This document shows, piece after piece, positions 52,011 to 61,646 of a stretch of DNA of 64,000 nucleotides. Where the stretch lies: positions 3,286,001-3,350,000 of the forward strand of contig NZ_CP196822.1 of the NCBI RefSeq assembly GCF_051912485.1, given 5' to 3'. Made by a program: the position numbers and the translations under genes. The DNA comes from Nitrobacter sp051912485. Lineage in GTDB: Bacteria; Pseudomonadota; Alphaproteobacteria; Rhizobiales; Xanthobacteraceae. Positions within the stretch are counted from its first letter, which is position 1. Each line of letters starts with the position of its first letter. The notes under the pieces were generated by a model. That model was not told the DNA's origin, ran no database searches, and saw nothing but the letters and a program-made list of their open reading frames with translations.

Positions 52011-53275
52011 TCAGTTACGCTCGTCAGGACGCAGAAGAGCCAACCGTCTCCCCTCCGCCGAAGGCCGACGATCATGTCGCGCCGGCGCCGCGCGTCTCGG
52101 TGCAGGCCTTTTGCGAGACGAAGGAAACAGCTACGGCCGTGCAATCGGCCGGCGAGGATCGCCGGCTGGCCAAGGCCCACCTCAAGATCCAGATGGGCGG
52201 CATGACCGCTGCCGCGGAGGCCTATCGTTCGGCGCCGACACCGAACGTCATCATTCTCGAAGCCGAAGAGCGCGGCGACATCCTGGCAGCGCTCGATCAG
52301 CTTGCAACCGTGTGCGACGCAGGCACGCGGGTCGTCGTGATCGGCCACGTCAACGACGTCAGCTTGTATCGCGAATTGGTCAAGCGTGGCGTCAGCGACT
52401 ACGTCATCGCGCCGGTTACCGCCCTCGCCATCGTACGCTCGGTTTGCGGACTGTTTTCAGCTCCTGAAGCGAAAGCGGTCGGCCGGGTCATCGCCGTTGC
52501 CGGCGCCAAGGGTGGCGTCGGCGCGTCGACGATTGCCCATAATGTCGCCTGGGCGATTGCACGCGATCTGGCGCTCGATTCCGTCGTCGCCGACCTCGAC
52601 CTCGCCTTCGGCACAGCCGGGCTGGATTTTAACCAGGACCCGCCGCAAGGCATCGCCGATGCCGTCTTTTCGCCCGATCGCATCGACACGGCGTTCGTCG
52701 ATCGCCTGTTGTCGAAATGCACCGATCATCTGAGCCTGCTCGCCGCGCCGGCGACGCTGGACCGCGTCTATGACTTCGGAGCGGAAGCGTTCGATTCGAT
52801 TCTCGATACCCTGCGGGCGACGATGCCCTGCATCGTGCTCGATATCCCGCATCAATGGTCCGGCTGGACCAAACGGGCCCTGATTGCTGCGGACGACATC
52901 CTCATCGTCGCGACGCCCGATCTCGCCAACCTTCGCAATACGAAAAACCTGTTCGATCTGCTCAAGGTGGCACGGCCGAACGACCGGCCTCCGCTGTATT
53001 GCCTAAACCAGGTCGGCGTTCCGAAGCGGCCCGAGATCAGTGCCAACGAATTCGCCAAGGCCATTGAAAGCCAGCCGATCGTCAGCATCCCGTTCGAACC
53101 GCAGATGTTTGGGTCGGCCGCAAATAACGGCCAGATGATCGCCGAAATCGCGGCGAACCACCGCGTCACGGAAATGTTCCTGCAGATCGCGCAGCGCCTG
53201 ACCGGCCGCGGCGAGGCGAAGAAGCCGCGGAAATCGTTTCTGCCTCCATTCATCGAGAAGTTGCGGGCAAGATAA
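52007..53275 (+). CDS. cpaE: Pilus localisation ATPase CpaE (TadZ)
   Basis: A 422-residue protein with an N-terminal atypical receiver domain (about 50-150, with NVIILEAEERGDILAAL) and a MinD/ParA-type ATPase with GAKGGVGAST (deviant Walker A) followed by the VVADLDLAFGTAG segment. It directs the Tad machine to the cell pole. The true start is the ATG at 52007, overlapping the cpaD stop; a longer frame at 51824 runs into cpaD. It is 21 bases ahead of cpaF. Confidence 0.95.
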   Translation: MISYARQDAEEPTVSPPPKADDHVAPAPRVSVQAFCETKETATAVQSAGEDRRLAKAHLKIQMGGMTAAAEAYRSAPTPNVIILEAEERGDILAALDQLATVCDAGTRVVVIGHVNDVSLYRELVKRGVSDYVIAPVTALAIVRSVCGLFSAPEAKAVGRVIAVAGAKGGVGASTIAHNVAWAIARDLALDSVVADLDLAFGTAGLDFNQDPPQGIADAVFSPDRIDTAFVDRLLSKCTDHLSLLAAPATLDRVYDFGAEAFDSILDTLRATMPCIVLDIPHQWSGWTKRALIAADDILIVATPDLANLRNTKNLFDLLKVARPNDRPPLYCLNQVGVPKRPEISANEFAKAIESQPIVSIPFEPQMFGSAANNGQMIAEIAANHRVTEMFLQIAQRLTGRGEAKKPRKSFLPPFIEKLRAR

Positions 53276-53296
53276 GTCATCGCGTGGAGTACCGTC

Positions 53297-54766
53297 GTGT
53301 TTGGCAAGCGTAGCGGACCAGAGAACGAGGCCCGGAAGCCAGGAGGCCTGACGCTGGAGGCCACGCCGGCCGCCCAGAGCGCGCGTGCGCCCACGGAGAT
53401 CGCTTCGCCGATCGTTTCGTCTCCCCCAATGGCGCCGGCGCGCCCCGTGCCGCAGACCCCGACCATCGATGCCCGCCGGTCCGAGACCTATTACCAGGTC
53501 AAGGCGACGATTTTCGGCGCCCTGATCGAGGCGATCGATCTCGCCCAGCTTGCCAAGCTCGACGGCGAATCCGCGCGCGAAGAAATCCGCGACATCGTCA
53601 ACGAAATCATCGCGATCAAGAATATCGTGATGTCGATCGCTGAGCAGGAAGAGCTGCTCGATGACATCTGCAACGACGTTCTCGGCTACGGTCCGCTCGA
53701 GCCTCTGCTTTCGCGCGACGACATCGCGGATATCATGGTCAACGGCGCCGGGACGGTCTTCATCGAAGTCGGCGGAAAGATCCAGCGAACCGGAATCCGG
53801 TTCCGCGACAACCAGCAATTGCTGAACATCTGCCAGCGGATCGTCAGCCAGGTCGGCCGCCGGGTCGACGAATCCTCGCCAATCTGCGATGCGCGTCTCG
53901 CCGACGGATCCCGCGTCAACGCTATCGTTCCGCCACTGGCGATCGACGGGCCCGCACTGACCATCCGTAAGTTCAGGAAGGACAAGCTGACTCTCGATCA
54001 GCTGGTCAAGTTCGGCGCCATTACGCCGGACGGCGGCACGATCCTCCAGATCATCGGACGCTGCCGCGCCAATGTGCTGATCTCAGGGGGAACCGGCTCC
54101 GGCAAGACCACGCTGCTGAATTGCCTTACGAACTATATTGACCACGACGAGCGCGTCATCACCTGCGAAGACGCCGCGGAGCTTCAGTTGCAGCAGCCGC
54201 ACGTCGTGCGGCTCGAAACCCGCCCACCCAATATCGAGGGCGAGGGCCAGATCACAATGCGCGAACTGGTCCGCAACTGCCTGCGTATGCGCCCGGAGCG
54301 CATCATCGTCGGCGAGGTTCGCGGACCCGAGGCATTCGACCTGCTGCAGGCCATGAACACTGGTCATGACGGCTCGATGGGTACGCTGCACGCGAACAAC
54401 CCGCGCGAGGCGCTGTCGCGCTGCGAGTCCATGATCACGATGGGCGGCTTTTCGCTGCCTTCCCGCACCATCCGCGAGATGATCTGCGCCTCAATTGATA
54501 TCATCGTCCAGGCCGCCCGTCTGCGCGACGGCTCTCGCCGCATTACCCACATCACGGAAGTGATGGGGATGGAAGGCGACACCATCATTACCCAAGACAT
54601 CTTCGTCTATGATCTGCTTGGCGAGGACGCCAACGGAAACGTGGTGGGCCGACACCGTTCAACGGGGATCGGCCGGCCGCGATTCTGGGAACGCGCTCGG
54701 TACTATAACGAAGAGAAGCGGCTCGCAGCGGCGCTCGATGCGGCGGAAGTCAAGGTCGAGATCTGA
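53297..54766 (+). CDS. cpaF: Pilus motor ATPase CpaF (TadA)
   Basis: A 489-residue secretion ATPase of the VirB11 family. Walker A is SGGTGSGKTTLLN, followed by ITCEDAAELQLQQPHVVRLETRPP and the Walker B/His region RMRPERIIVGEVRGPEAFD. It powers pilus extension and retraction. The start is GTG at 53297 with GGAG seven bases ahead. It is followed by tadB after 12 bases. Confidence 0.97.
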   Translation: MFGKRSGPENEARKPGGLTLEATPAAQSARAPTEIASPIVSSPPMAPARPVPQTPTIDARRSETYYQVKATIFGALIEAIDLAQLAKLDGESAREEIRDIVNEIIAIKNIVMSIAEQEELLDDICNDVLGYGPLEPLLSRDDIADIMVNGAGTVFIEVGGKIQRTGIRFRDNQQLLNICQRIVSQVGRRVDESSPICDARLADGSRVNAIVPPLAIDGPALTIRKFRKDKLTLDQLVKFGAITPDGGTILQIIGRCRANVLISGGTGSGKTTLLNCLTNYIDHDERVITCEDAAELQLQQPHVVRLETRPPNIEGEGQITMRELVRNCLRMRPERIIVGEVRGPEAFDLLQAMNTGHDGSMGTLHANNPREALSRCESMITMGGFSLPSRTIREMICASIDIIVQAARLRDGSRRITHITEVMGMEGDTIITQDIFVYDLLGEDANGNVVGRHRSTGIGRPRFWERARYYNEEKRLAAALDAAEVKVEI

Positions 54767-54778
54767 GGACGCGCGCCC

Positions 54779-55753
54779 ATGAACTTGCAGACCCTCGCAC
54801 TGGCATTCATGGCTGCAACCGCGGTGGGCGGCATCGCATGGGTATTCCTGTATCCGACGATGTCGGGCGAGACGAAGACTGAGAAGCGCCGTGCCGCGTT
54901 CGCGCGGACGGCGCCGGCGGTCCGCCAGGTCGACAGAGCCCAGCGCTCGCGCCGCGAGCAGGTCGAGGGATCGCTACGGGAGATTGAGCAACGCAGCAAG
55001 CGCGACAGCAAGGTCACGCTCAGCAACCGAATCACGCAGGCAGGCCTATCCTGGTCGAAGAAGAAGTTTCTGATCGTCTCCGGCATTTTCGCCGTGGTCT
55101 GTTTTGCGGTTCCGATACTCTCGGGAGCCGGGCCGATCGCCGCCCTCGGGCTCGCATTCGCGGCGGGCTTCGGTTTGCCGCGCTGGCTGCTCAGCTTCCT
55201 CAAGAAGCGCCGCGAGAAGGCGTTTCTGCGCGGTCTTCCCGATGCAGTGGATGTGATCGTCCGTGGCATCAAGGCCGGCCTGCCGCTGTTCGAATCCATC
55301 AAGGTGGTGGCGGCCGACTCGTCGGAGCCGCTGAAAAGCGAATTCGCCGCGATCATCGAGACGCAGGCGATCGGCATGCCGCTAGGCGAAGCCTGTTCGC
55401 GGCTATACGAGCGGATGCCGCTTCCCGAAGCGAACTTCTTCGGCATCGTGATCTCGATCCAGCAGAAATCCGGCGGCAATCTGTCGGAAGCTCTCGGCAA
55501 CCTGTCGAAGGTGCTGCGCGACCGCAAGAAGATGGCCGAGAAAATCCAGGCCATGTCGATGGAAGCCAAGGCGTCCGCCGCCATCATCGGCGCGCTGCCT
55601 CCGATCGTCATGCTGCTCGTCTATCTGTCGACGCCGGACTACATCGCGCTGCTGTGGACCCATCCGACCGGGCGGCTGATGCTGGCCGGTAGCGCATTGT
55701 GGATGTCGGCCGGCATCTTCGTGATGAAGAAAATGATCAACTTCGACTTCTGA
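54779..55753 (+). CDS. tadB: Pilus inner-membrane platform protein TadB
   Basis: A 324-residue T2SSF-family protein with an N-terminal helix (about 1-26), a charged linker, a cytoplasmic GspF domain (FLRGLPDAVDVIVRGIKAGLPLFESI) and C-terminal helices (ALPPIVMLLVYLS and LMLAGSALWMSAGIF). It forms the membrane platform with TadC. GAGGA lies ahead of the ATG. tadC starts nine bases after its stop. Confidence 0.95.
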   Translation: MNLQTLALAFMAATAVGGIAWVFLYPTMSGETKTEKRRAAFARTAPAVRQVDRAQRSRREQVEGSLREIEQRSKRDSKVTLSNRITQAGLSWSKKKFLIVSGIFAVVCFAVPILSGAGPIAALGLAFAAGFGLPRWLLSFLKKRREKAFLRGLPDAVDVIVRGIKAGLPLFESIKVVAADSSEPLKSEFAAIIETQAIGMPLGEACSRLYERMPLPEANFFGIVISIQQKSGGNLSEALGNLSKVLRDRKKMAEKIQAMSMEAKASAAIIGALPPIVMLLVYLSTPDYIALLWTHPTGRLMLAGSALWMSAGIFVMKKMINFDF

Positions 55754-55762
55754 CGGTGCAAC

Positions 55763-56741
55763 ATGCTCGACCTCCTGATCGAGAAATTCCACGATCCGCA
55801 GTTCATGACGATGGTTCTCGCCGCCATCGCCGCCAGCGCAACTGTCTATACGCTGGTCACGCCGTTTTTCGCGGCGGAAGGCCTCACGAAGCGGATGAAG
55901 GCCGTCGCCAGCGAACGCGAGCGCATCCGGCAGCGCGAGCGCGAGCGGCTCGCGAAATCCGAAAAAGTCTCGCTTCGTCAGGCTCCGAAGCAGTTCGTCT
56001 CGAGGATCGTGGAAGACCTCAATCTCGGCAAATGGGTGGCTCAGGAGGCCGCGCGCGAGAAGCTCGTCATGGCAGGATATCGCGGACACGCTCCTTACGT
56101 CACGTTCCTGTTCTTCCGCATGATCACCCCGATCGTGATGTTGATCGGCGCGACCGTCTATGTTTTTCTGCTGTCTCACATGCAGCAATCCACTCCGATC
56201 AAGGCCGGCATATGCATCGGCGCCGCGTTCTTGGGCTTGCAGGCGCCAATGCTGTTTCTGAAAAACGCCATTGCCAAGCGCCAGCTTTCAATCAAGCGGG
56301 CTTTTCCGGACGCGCTCGATCTGCTGCTGATCTGCATTGAATCCGGCATGTCCATCGAAGTCGCGTTTCGCAAGGTCAGCACGGAAATCGGCAGCCAGTC
56401 GGTCGCACTGGCCGAGGAGTTCACGCTGACCACGGCCGAACTGTCGTACCTTCAGGACCGCAAGGTCGCCTACGAGAATCTGGCGAAACGCACGGGGCTC
56501 GAGGGCGTGAAATCCGTTATGCCTCGCGCTCCAGCAGTCGGAGCGATACGGCACTCCGCTCGCGCAAAGCCTTCGCGTGATGGCGCAGGAAAACCGCGAC
56601 ATGCGCATGTCGGAGGCCGAGAAGAAGGCGGCCGCCCTGCCGCCCAAGCTGACAGTTCCGATGATCGTGTTCTTCCTGCCCGTGCTGTTCGTGGTCATCC
56701 TGGGACCGTCGGGCATCAAGATCGCGGCCCATATGCATTGA
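55763..56741 (+). pseudogene. tadC: Pilus platform protein TadC, broken by a one-base insertion
   Basis: The frame from 55763 encodes an intact TadC for 252 codons (ending TGLEGVKSV at 56518), including FPDALDLLLICIESGMSIEVAF. After an extra base, most simply A56519, the expected continuation is found one frame over from 56520: CLALQQSERYGTPLAQSLRVM, then AQENRDMRMSEAEKKAAALPP and a final membrane helix (MIVFFLPVLFVVILGP) to a TGA at 56739-56741. Removing one base gives 325 residues, the normal TadC size. In the uncorrected frame the protein runs on to 56947, antisense through the end of tadD, with no similarity. Either a real loss or a base-call error. Confidence 0.88.
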
Positions 56742-56819
56742 GGCAAAGAAATTGCGGCACAGGGGACACGGCGGGCGATTACTCAGGCCACCGCCTGAGT
56801 TTCAGGTCCCATGAGGTCT

Positions 56820-57629
56820 TCATGACCTGCGGGAATCCTGGCCGGGAACATCTGCCGCACCGGACCGCGCGTTGGCGCTGCGCCCGAGCATCTGCTTCAG
56901 ATAGGCGACGTTTGCCTCGGCCTCGTCGGCGGGCAGATCGGCCTTAACGATGCTCTCAGCCTCGTCGAACCGGCCTTGCAAGCCGACAACCAGCGCCAGG
57001 TTCTGCCGGATCCGGCTGTCGGCCCGGGCGCTGACGTAAGCACGACGCAACACCTCCTCGGCTTTTGCAAGATCCTTGGTCAGGACATACGACATGCCCA
57101 GATTGGACAACACCGAGGGCTCGTCGGGCATGATCCTGAGCGCGCTCGCGTAATAGCGGCGTGCATCGTCGTGACGGCCGAGCTTGTCGAGCGCGGTCCC
57201 CTGGACCGAGAGAATCCGCCAGTCCGGATTTGCCGGCGTGTGCGCCCGACCGAGGACATCGAAGGCCTGCTGTGACTGGCCGTTATCGGCGAGCGCCCGC
57301 CCCCAGCCGGCAAGCACGGCCTTGTTGCCCGGATTCAGGATCGCGGCGCGTTCCAGCACCGCGACGGCCTGGGCACGCTGCCCGATGGCGCGCAATGCCT
57401 GTCCGTATTTCAGGGCCACATCGGGGTCCTTGGGGTTGGCGCGAAATCGCTCGCCATAGACTTCGGCGTCGCGATGAGGATCGGACTCGAGATTTGCCTT
57501 CGCCTTTGCGCCCAGCGAGCCAGTGATGTCAGGCATGCCCGCGGTTTGACAGCCGCCGAGTCCAGTCGCCAGCATCGCCGTCACGGCTGCGGATGCGAGA
57601 AGCCTGGCGAGACACGACTGCTGACGCAT
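56820..57629 (-). CDS. tadD: Tetratricopeptide lipoprotein TadD
   Basis: A 269-residue lipoprotein with lipobox GLGGC (Cys 27) and about five TPR units (VALKYGQALRAIGQRAQAVAVLERAAILNPGNKA, DWRILSVQGTALDKLGRHDDARRYYASALRIMPDEP and following). TadD helps secretin assembly. It is transcribed opposite to tadABC, with 78 bases from the corrected tadC stop to its own. The ATG at 57629 is preferred over GTG at 57635. A GTTAACC inverted repeat lies upstream. Confidence 0.93.
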   Translation of the reverse strand: MRQQSCLARLLASAAVTAMLATGLGGCQTAGMPDITGSLGAKAKANLESDPHRDAEVYGERFRANPKDPDVALKYGQALRAIGQRAQAVAVLERAAILNPGNKAVLAGWGRALADNGQSQQAFDVLGRAHTPANPDWRILSVQGTALDKLGRHDDARRYYASALRIMPDEPSVLSNLGMSYVLTKDLAKAEEVLRRAYVSARADSRIRQNLALVVGLQGRFDEAESIVKADLPADEAEANVAYLKQMLGRSANARSGAADVPGQDSRRS

Positions 57630-57687
57630 GGGCACCTACTCGTAATTGCTGGCCGATCGGGAGGCTGGACGGTTTCAGCAATAGACT

Positions 57688-57710
57688 GTTAACCCTAACG
57701 TCTGGTTAAC
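57688..57710. promoter_or_regulatory. GTTAACC inverted repeat in a divergent promoter
   Basis: GTTAACC (57688-57694) and its exact inverse GGTTAAC (57704-57710) are separated by nine bases, between tadD (leftward) and the M17 peptidase gene (rightward). Each arm also contains the CtrA half-site TTAACC, but in opposed orientation rather than the usual direct pair. Confidence 0.45.
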
Positions 57711-57779
57711 TACTCTGCCCTGACACCCGCGCCTCCTCCCGTTAAACTCTCCTCATCAAACCGAGAGATCGAGACAGCC

Positions 57780-59162
57780 ATGCATCCCGCGTTTGCGACC
57801 GCGCCGGCCGAGGAGGCCATTCCGATCACCTTTGTGACGAAGGCTGCGTGGGAAGCGATGGATGCAACGCTCGATGGTCCCGCCCGCCGGTTTGCCGAGG
57901 CGAGCGACTTTACGGCGAAGCCGGGGCAGTACCTCGCGCTGCCTGCAGCGAGCGGCGACGTGGCACACGTTCTCTTCGGACTTGGCGATGCATCGGAGCG
58001 GTCACGCGATCCCTTTCTTCCGGGCAAGCTGCCGACACTATTGCCCACCGGGACATTTCGTTTCGCCAATGCGCCGCACGATTTGCATCTCGCGGTGCTG
58101 GCTTTTGCGCTCGGCAGCTACCGCTTCGACCGCTACCGCAAGGCTGATGCACCAAAAGCGCGGCTGGTGCCACCCGACGCCGTCGACATCGCGGCGGTCT
58201 CGCGGATGGCGGAAGCGGCGACGCTTGCCCGCGACCTCATCAATACGCCCGCCAACGATATGGGACCGGAGGAGCTTGCGGCCACAGCCCGGAATCTTGC
58301 GCAGCGTTTCGGCGCGGAATTCAGCTGCATCGTCGGTGACGATCTGAAGCAGCGAAATTTTCCGCTGATCCATGCGGTCGGAATGGCCTCGCCGCGCGCG
58401 CCGCGCCTGATCGATATTGCCTGGGGCGATCCCACGCACCCGAAAGTTACGCTAGTCGGGAAAGGCGTCTGCTTCGATACCGGCGGCGTCGATCTCAAAC
58501 CCGCCAGCGGCATGCAGATCATGAAGAAGGACATGGGTGGCGCAGCCAACGTGCTGGCTTTGGCGCTGATGGTCATGGATGCGAAGCTGAGGGTTCGGCT
58601 GCGCGTGCTGATCCCGGCGGTCGAGAACGCCGTGGCCGGCAATGCTTTCCGGCCGCTCGATATCTTTCCGTCGCGGAAGGGACCGACGGTCGAAATCGGC
58701 AACACCGACGCCGAGGGCCGGCTGGTCCTCGCCGACGCGCTGGCGCTGGCCGATGAAGACAAACCCGATCTTCTGATCGATCTGGGGACGCTCACCGGCG
58801 CGGCGCGCGTGGCACTGGGACCGGACGTTCCGCCGTTCTATACGAGCGATGACGGACTGGCGCTCGATGTCGCGCGCTGCGCGCAGGCCGAGAACGATCC
58901 GCTATGGCGGATGCCGCTATGGCCCGCTTACGATGCGTGGCTCGATTCCAAGGTCGCCGACATCAACAACGCGCCGTCGGGCGGCTTTGCTGGCTCGGTC
59001 GTCTGCGCACTGTTCCTGCAACGTTTTGTCGAAGCGGCAAAGAGCTGGCTTCATGTCGATATCTACGGCTGGACGCCAACGGCGAAGCCAGCGCGCCCCG
59101 AAGGCGGAGAATGCCAGGCCGCGCGGGCGATCTACCGGTTGCTGAGCGAACGCTATGGATGA
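57780..59162 (+). CDS. Leucyl aminopeptidase family protein (M17)
   Basis: A 460-residue M17 enzyme with metal and catalytic residues in VGKGVCFDTGG (K228, D233), DMGGAA (D251) and NTDAEGR (308-314). The N-terminal domain is shorter and divergent from PepA. It should trim N-terminal residues from short peptides in the cytoplasm. The stop overlaps the NlpC/P60 gene by eight bases, so the two enzymes are made together. Confidence 0.94.
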   Translation: MHPAFATAPAEEAIPITFVTKAAWEAMDATLDGPARRFAEASDFTAKPGQYLALPAASGDVAHVLFGLGDASERSRDPFLPGKLPTLLPTGTFRFANAPHDLHLAVLAFALGSYRFDRYRKADAPKARLVPPDAVDIAAVSRMAEAATLARDLINTPANDMGPEELAATARNLAQRFGAEFSCIVGDDLKQRNFPLIHAVGMASPRAPRLIDIAWGDPTHPKVTLVGKGVCFDTGGVDLKPASGMQIMKKDMGGAANVLALALMVMDAKLRVRLRVLIPAVENAVAGNAFRPLDIFPSRKGPTVEIGNTDAEGRLVLADALALADEDKPDLLIDLGTLTGAARVALGPDVPPFYTSDDGLALDVARCAQAENDPLWRMPLWPAYDAWLDSKVADINNAPSGGFAGSVVCALFLQRFVEAAKSWLHVDIYGWTPTAKPARPEGGECQAARAIYRLLSERYG

Positions 59163-60000
59163 TCCGCGTCTTACACCGGCCCGGCCGGAGGTCGCCGCCC
59201 GGTACCTCAAAGGCAAGATCAAGGCGGCGCGCTTCGCCGATGGCGAGGAATGGGAGGTCGCTGACGCAATTGCACCACTGCGCCGCGAGCCTTCGCCCGA
59301 TGCAATGCTCGACACCCAGGCGCTGCGCGGCGAGCGCGTCACGGTCTACGACCACAGCGCCGAGGGCTGGGCCTGGGGCCAGTTGAACAGCGACGGCTAT
59401 GTCGGCTGGCTGCCCAGCCGCGCGCTCGCAAGGCCCGGCGCAGCACCGACGCACAAGATCACCGCGCTGCGGACGTTTGCGTTTCCCGGGCCCTCGATCA
59501 AACTGCCGCCAGTAGAAACGCTGTCGCTCGGCGCGAGGCTGACGGTCCAGCGCCATGCCAGCGTCTTTGCCGTCGCCGCCGGCGATCTCTACATACCCGC
59601 CATCCATGTCGCCCCGCTCGAATACATCGCAACAGACTTCGTCGCGGTCGCCGAAATGTTTATCGGAACGCCGTATCTGTGGGGCGGCAAGACCAGCCTC
59701 GGCATCGACTGCTCGGGCCTTGTGCAGGTGGCGCTCATCGCATCCGGCATCGCATGCCCGCGCGACAGCGACATGCAGGAGCAAGCCCTGGGCCGCACGC
59801 TATCTCCGGCGGAGGCACAGCAGCCGCAGCGCGGCGATCTGATGTTCTGGAAAGGACACGTCGCCATCGTCCGGGACGCGACCACGCTCGTCCACGCCAA
59901 CGCGCATCACATGGCAACAGCCATTGAGCGCATTGACGAGGCGATGGCCCGCATCAACGCCGCAGGCAGCGCCGTGACCAGTGTGAAGCGGCTGGGTTAG
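59155..60000 (+). CDS. NlpC/P60 family peptidase with SH3-like domains
   Basis: A 281-residue protein: two bacterial SH3-like units (about 45-100 and 105-155) and an NlpC/P60 domain with catalytic C186 in GIDCSGLV and H235 in GHVAIV. There is no signal peptide, so it is probably cytoplasmic like YkfC, which cleaves gamma-D-Glu-diamino-acid bonds in wall peptides. The start overlaps the M17 gene. It converges on the yej genes with one base between the stops. Confidence 0.92.
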   Translation: MDDPRLTPARPEVAARYLKGKIKAARFADGEEWEVADAIAPLRREPSPDAMLDTQALRGERVTVYDHSAEGWAWGQLNSDGYVGWLPSRALARPGAAPTHKITALRTFAFPGPSIKLPPVETLSLGARLTVQRHASVFAVAAGDLYIPAIHVAPLEYIATDFVAVAEMFIGTPYLWGGKTSLGIDCSGLVQVALIASGIACPRDSDMQEQALGRTLSPAEAQQPQRGDLMFWKGHVAIVRDATTLVHANAHHMATAIERIDEAMARINAAGSAVTSVKRLG

Positions 60001-60001
60001 T

Positions 60002-61639
60002 TTATTGCGCCGTCGGTGCGCCGGGCGCGGCTTCGATCCGGAACGCTGCGGCAAACAGCGCGCGGGTGTAATCAGACTTCGGACTCTTGAACAACGTCGA
60101 CGCCGGCCCCTCCTCGACCACCTTGCCATGCCGCATCACGATGAGATGGCTGGCAAGAGAGGCGACCACGCGCAGATCGTGCGAAATGAACATGTAGGTC
60201 AGGTCGCGCTTGCGCTGCAGCTCGCGCAAGAGATCGACCATCTGCGCCTGGAACAGCATGTCGAGCGCGCTGGTCGGTTCGTCCAGCACGACGAAATTCG
60301 GCTCCAGCACCACGGCGCGCGCGATGCTGATGCGCTGGCGCTGGCCGCCGGAGAATTCGTGCGGATAGCGGAACCGCGTCGCCGGATCGAGCCCGACTTC
60401 CCTGAGCGCCTTCACCACCCGCGCCTCGCGCTCGTCGTCCATCAGCGAACGCTGATGGACACTTAACCCTTCGGCCACGATATCGCCGACCGACATCCGC
60501 GGACTCAATGCGCCGAACGGATCCTGAAACACGATTTGCATGTCGCGACGGAACGGCAGCATCGCCTTGAAACGCAAACCCTGGATGTTCTTGCTCAGGA
60601 ACACGATCGGGCCGTCCGACGAGATCAGCCGAAGCAGAGCCAGCCCGAGCGTGGTTTTGCCGGACCCGGATTCGCCGACGACGCCGAGCGTTTCGCCCTT
60701 GCGCACCTTCAGCGTCACGCCGTCGACCGCCTTGATGTGGCCGACCGTCTTGCGCAGCAGCCCGCGCCGGACCGGAAACCAGACCTTGAGATCGTCGGTC
60801 GAAATCACGACCGGCGACTCCGGTCGCGGCGGCGCCGGATCTGGCTTCGGCTCCGCGGCCAGCAGTTCTCGCGTGTACGGATGCTGCGGTGACTCAAAGA
60901 CTTGCTCGACCGGTCCCGTCTCGACGATCTTGCCGCCGTTCATGACGCAAACACGGTCGGCGATGCGGCGGACGATGCCGAGATCGTGGGTGATGAACAA
61001 AAGACTCATTCCGAGCCGGGCGCGGATATCCGCCAGCAAGCCCAGGATTTGCGCCTGCACGGTGACGTCGAGCGCGGTGGTCGGCTCGTCAGCGATCAGA
61101 AGGTCGGGTTCGTTGGCAAGCGCCATTGCGATCATCACACGCTGGCGCTGGCCGCCGGAGAGTTGATGCGGATAGCTGGCAAGGCGGGTTTCAGGATCGG
61201 GAATGCCGACCTGTGTCAGCAGTTCCAAGGTCCGCTGCCGCGCCGCAGCGCCGCGAACCCCGCCGTGCAGGAGCAATATCTCGCCGATCTGCGCTTCGAT
61301 GGTATGCAGCGGATTGAGCGACGTCATCGGCTCCTGGAAGATGATCGAGATGTCGTTGCCGCGGATGCGCCTGATCTCGCCCTCCGACATGCCAAGTAGC
61401 TCGCGGCCTTTGAAGCGGATATTGCCGGATGGATGCGACGCGGCCGGATACGGCAGAAGCTTCAGGACCGACAGCGCACTGACGGATTTTCCAGACCCGG
61501 ATTCGCCGACCAGCGCCACGCACTCGCCGCGTTTGATCTCGAACGAGATGCGATCGACGGCAACCGATGTTCCGCTGGCATGGTGAAATGCAACCGACAG
61601 GTCGCGAACGTCGAGCAGCGGCTGATCAATGGCGTCCAT
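60002..61639 (-). CDS. yejF: Peptide ABC transporter, fused dual ATPase (YejF)
   Basis: A 545-residue protein with two ABC domains: the first (1-265) with GESGSGKSVSAL and LSGGQRQRVMIAMAL, the second (280-540) with GESGSGKTTLGLALL and FSGGQRQRISIARAV. This fused form is typical of YejF/GsiA-type peptide importers. It drives YejB/YejE. It starts seven bases after the yejE stop. Confidence 0.95.
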   Translation of the reverse strand: MDAIDQPLLDVRDLSVAFHHASGTSVAVDRISFEIKRGECVALVGESGSGKSVSALSVLKLLPYPAASHPSGNIRFKGRELLGMSEGEIRRIRGNDISIIFQEPMTSLNPLHTIEAQIGEILLLHGGVRGAAARQRTLELLTQVGIPDPETRLASYPHQLSGGQRQRVMIAMALANEPDLLIADEPTTALDVTVQAQILGLLADIRARLGMSLLFITHDLGIVRRIADRVCVMNGGKIVETGPVEQVFESPQHPYTRELLAAEPKPDPAPPRPESPVVISTDDLKVWFPVRRGLLRKTVGHIKAVDGVTLKVRKGETLGVVGESGSGKTTLGLALLRLISSDGPIVFLSKNIQGLRFKAMLPFRRDMQIVFQDPFGALSPRMSVGDIVAEGLSVHQRSLMDDEREARVVKALREVGLDPATRFRYPHEFSGGQRQRISIARAVVLEPNFVVLDEPTSALDMLFQAQMVDLLRELQRKRDLTYMFISHDLRVVASLASHLIVMRHGKVVEEGPASTLFKSPKSDYTRALFAAAFRIEAAPGAPTAQ

Positions 61640-61646
61640 CAGTACC

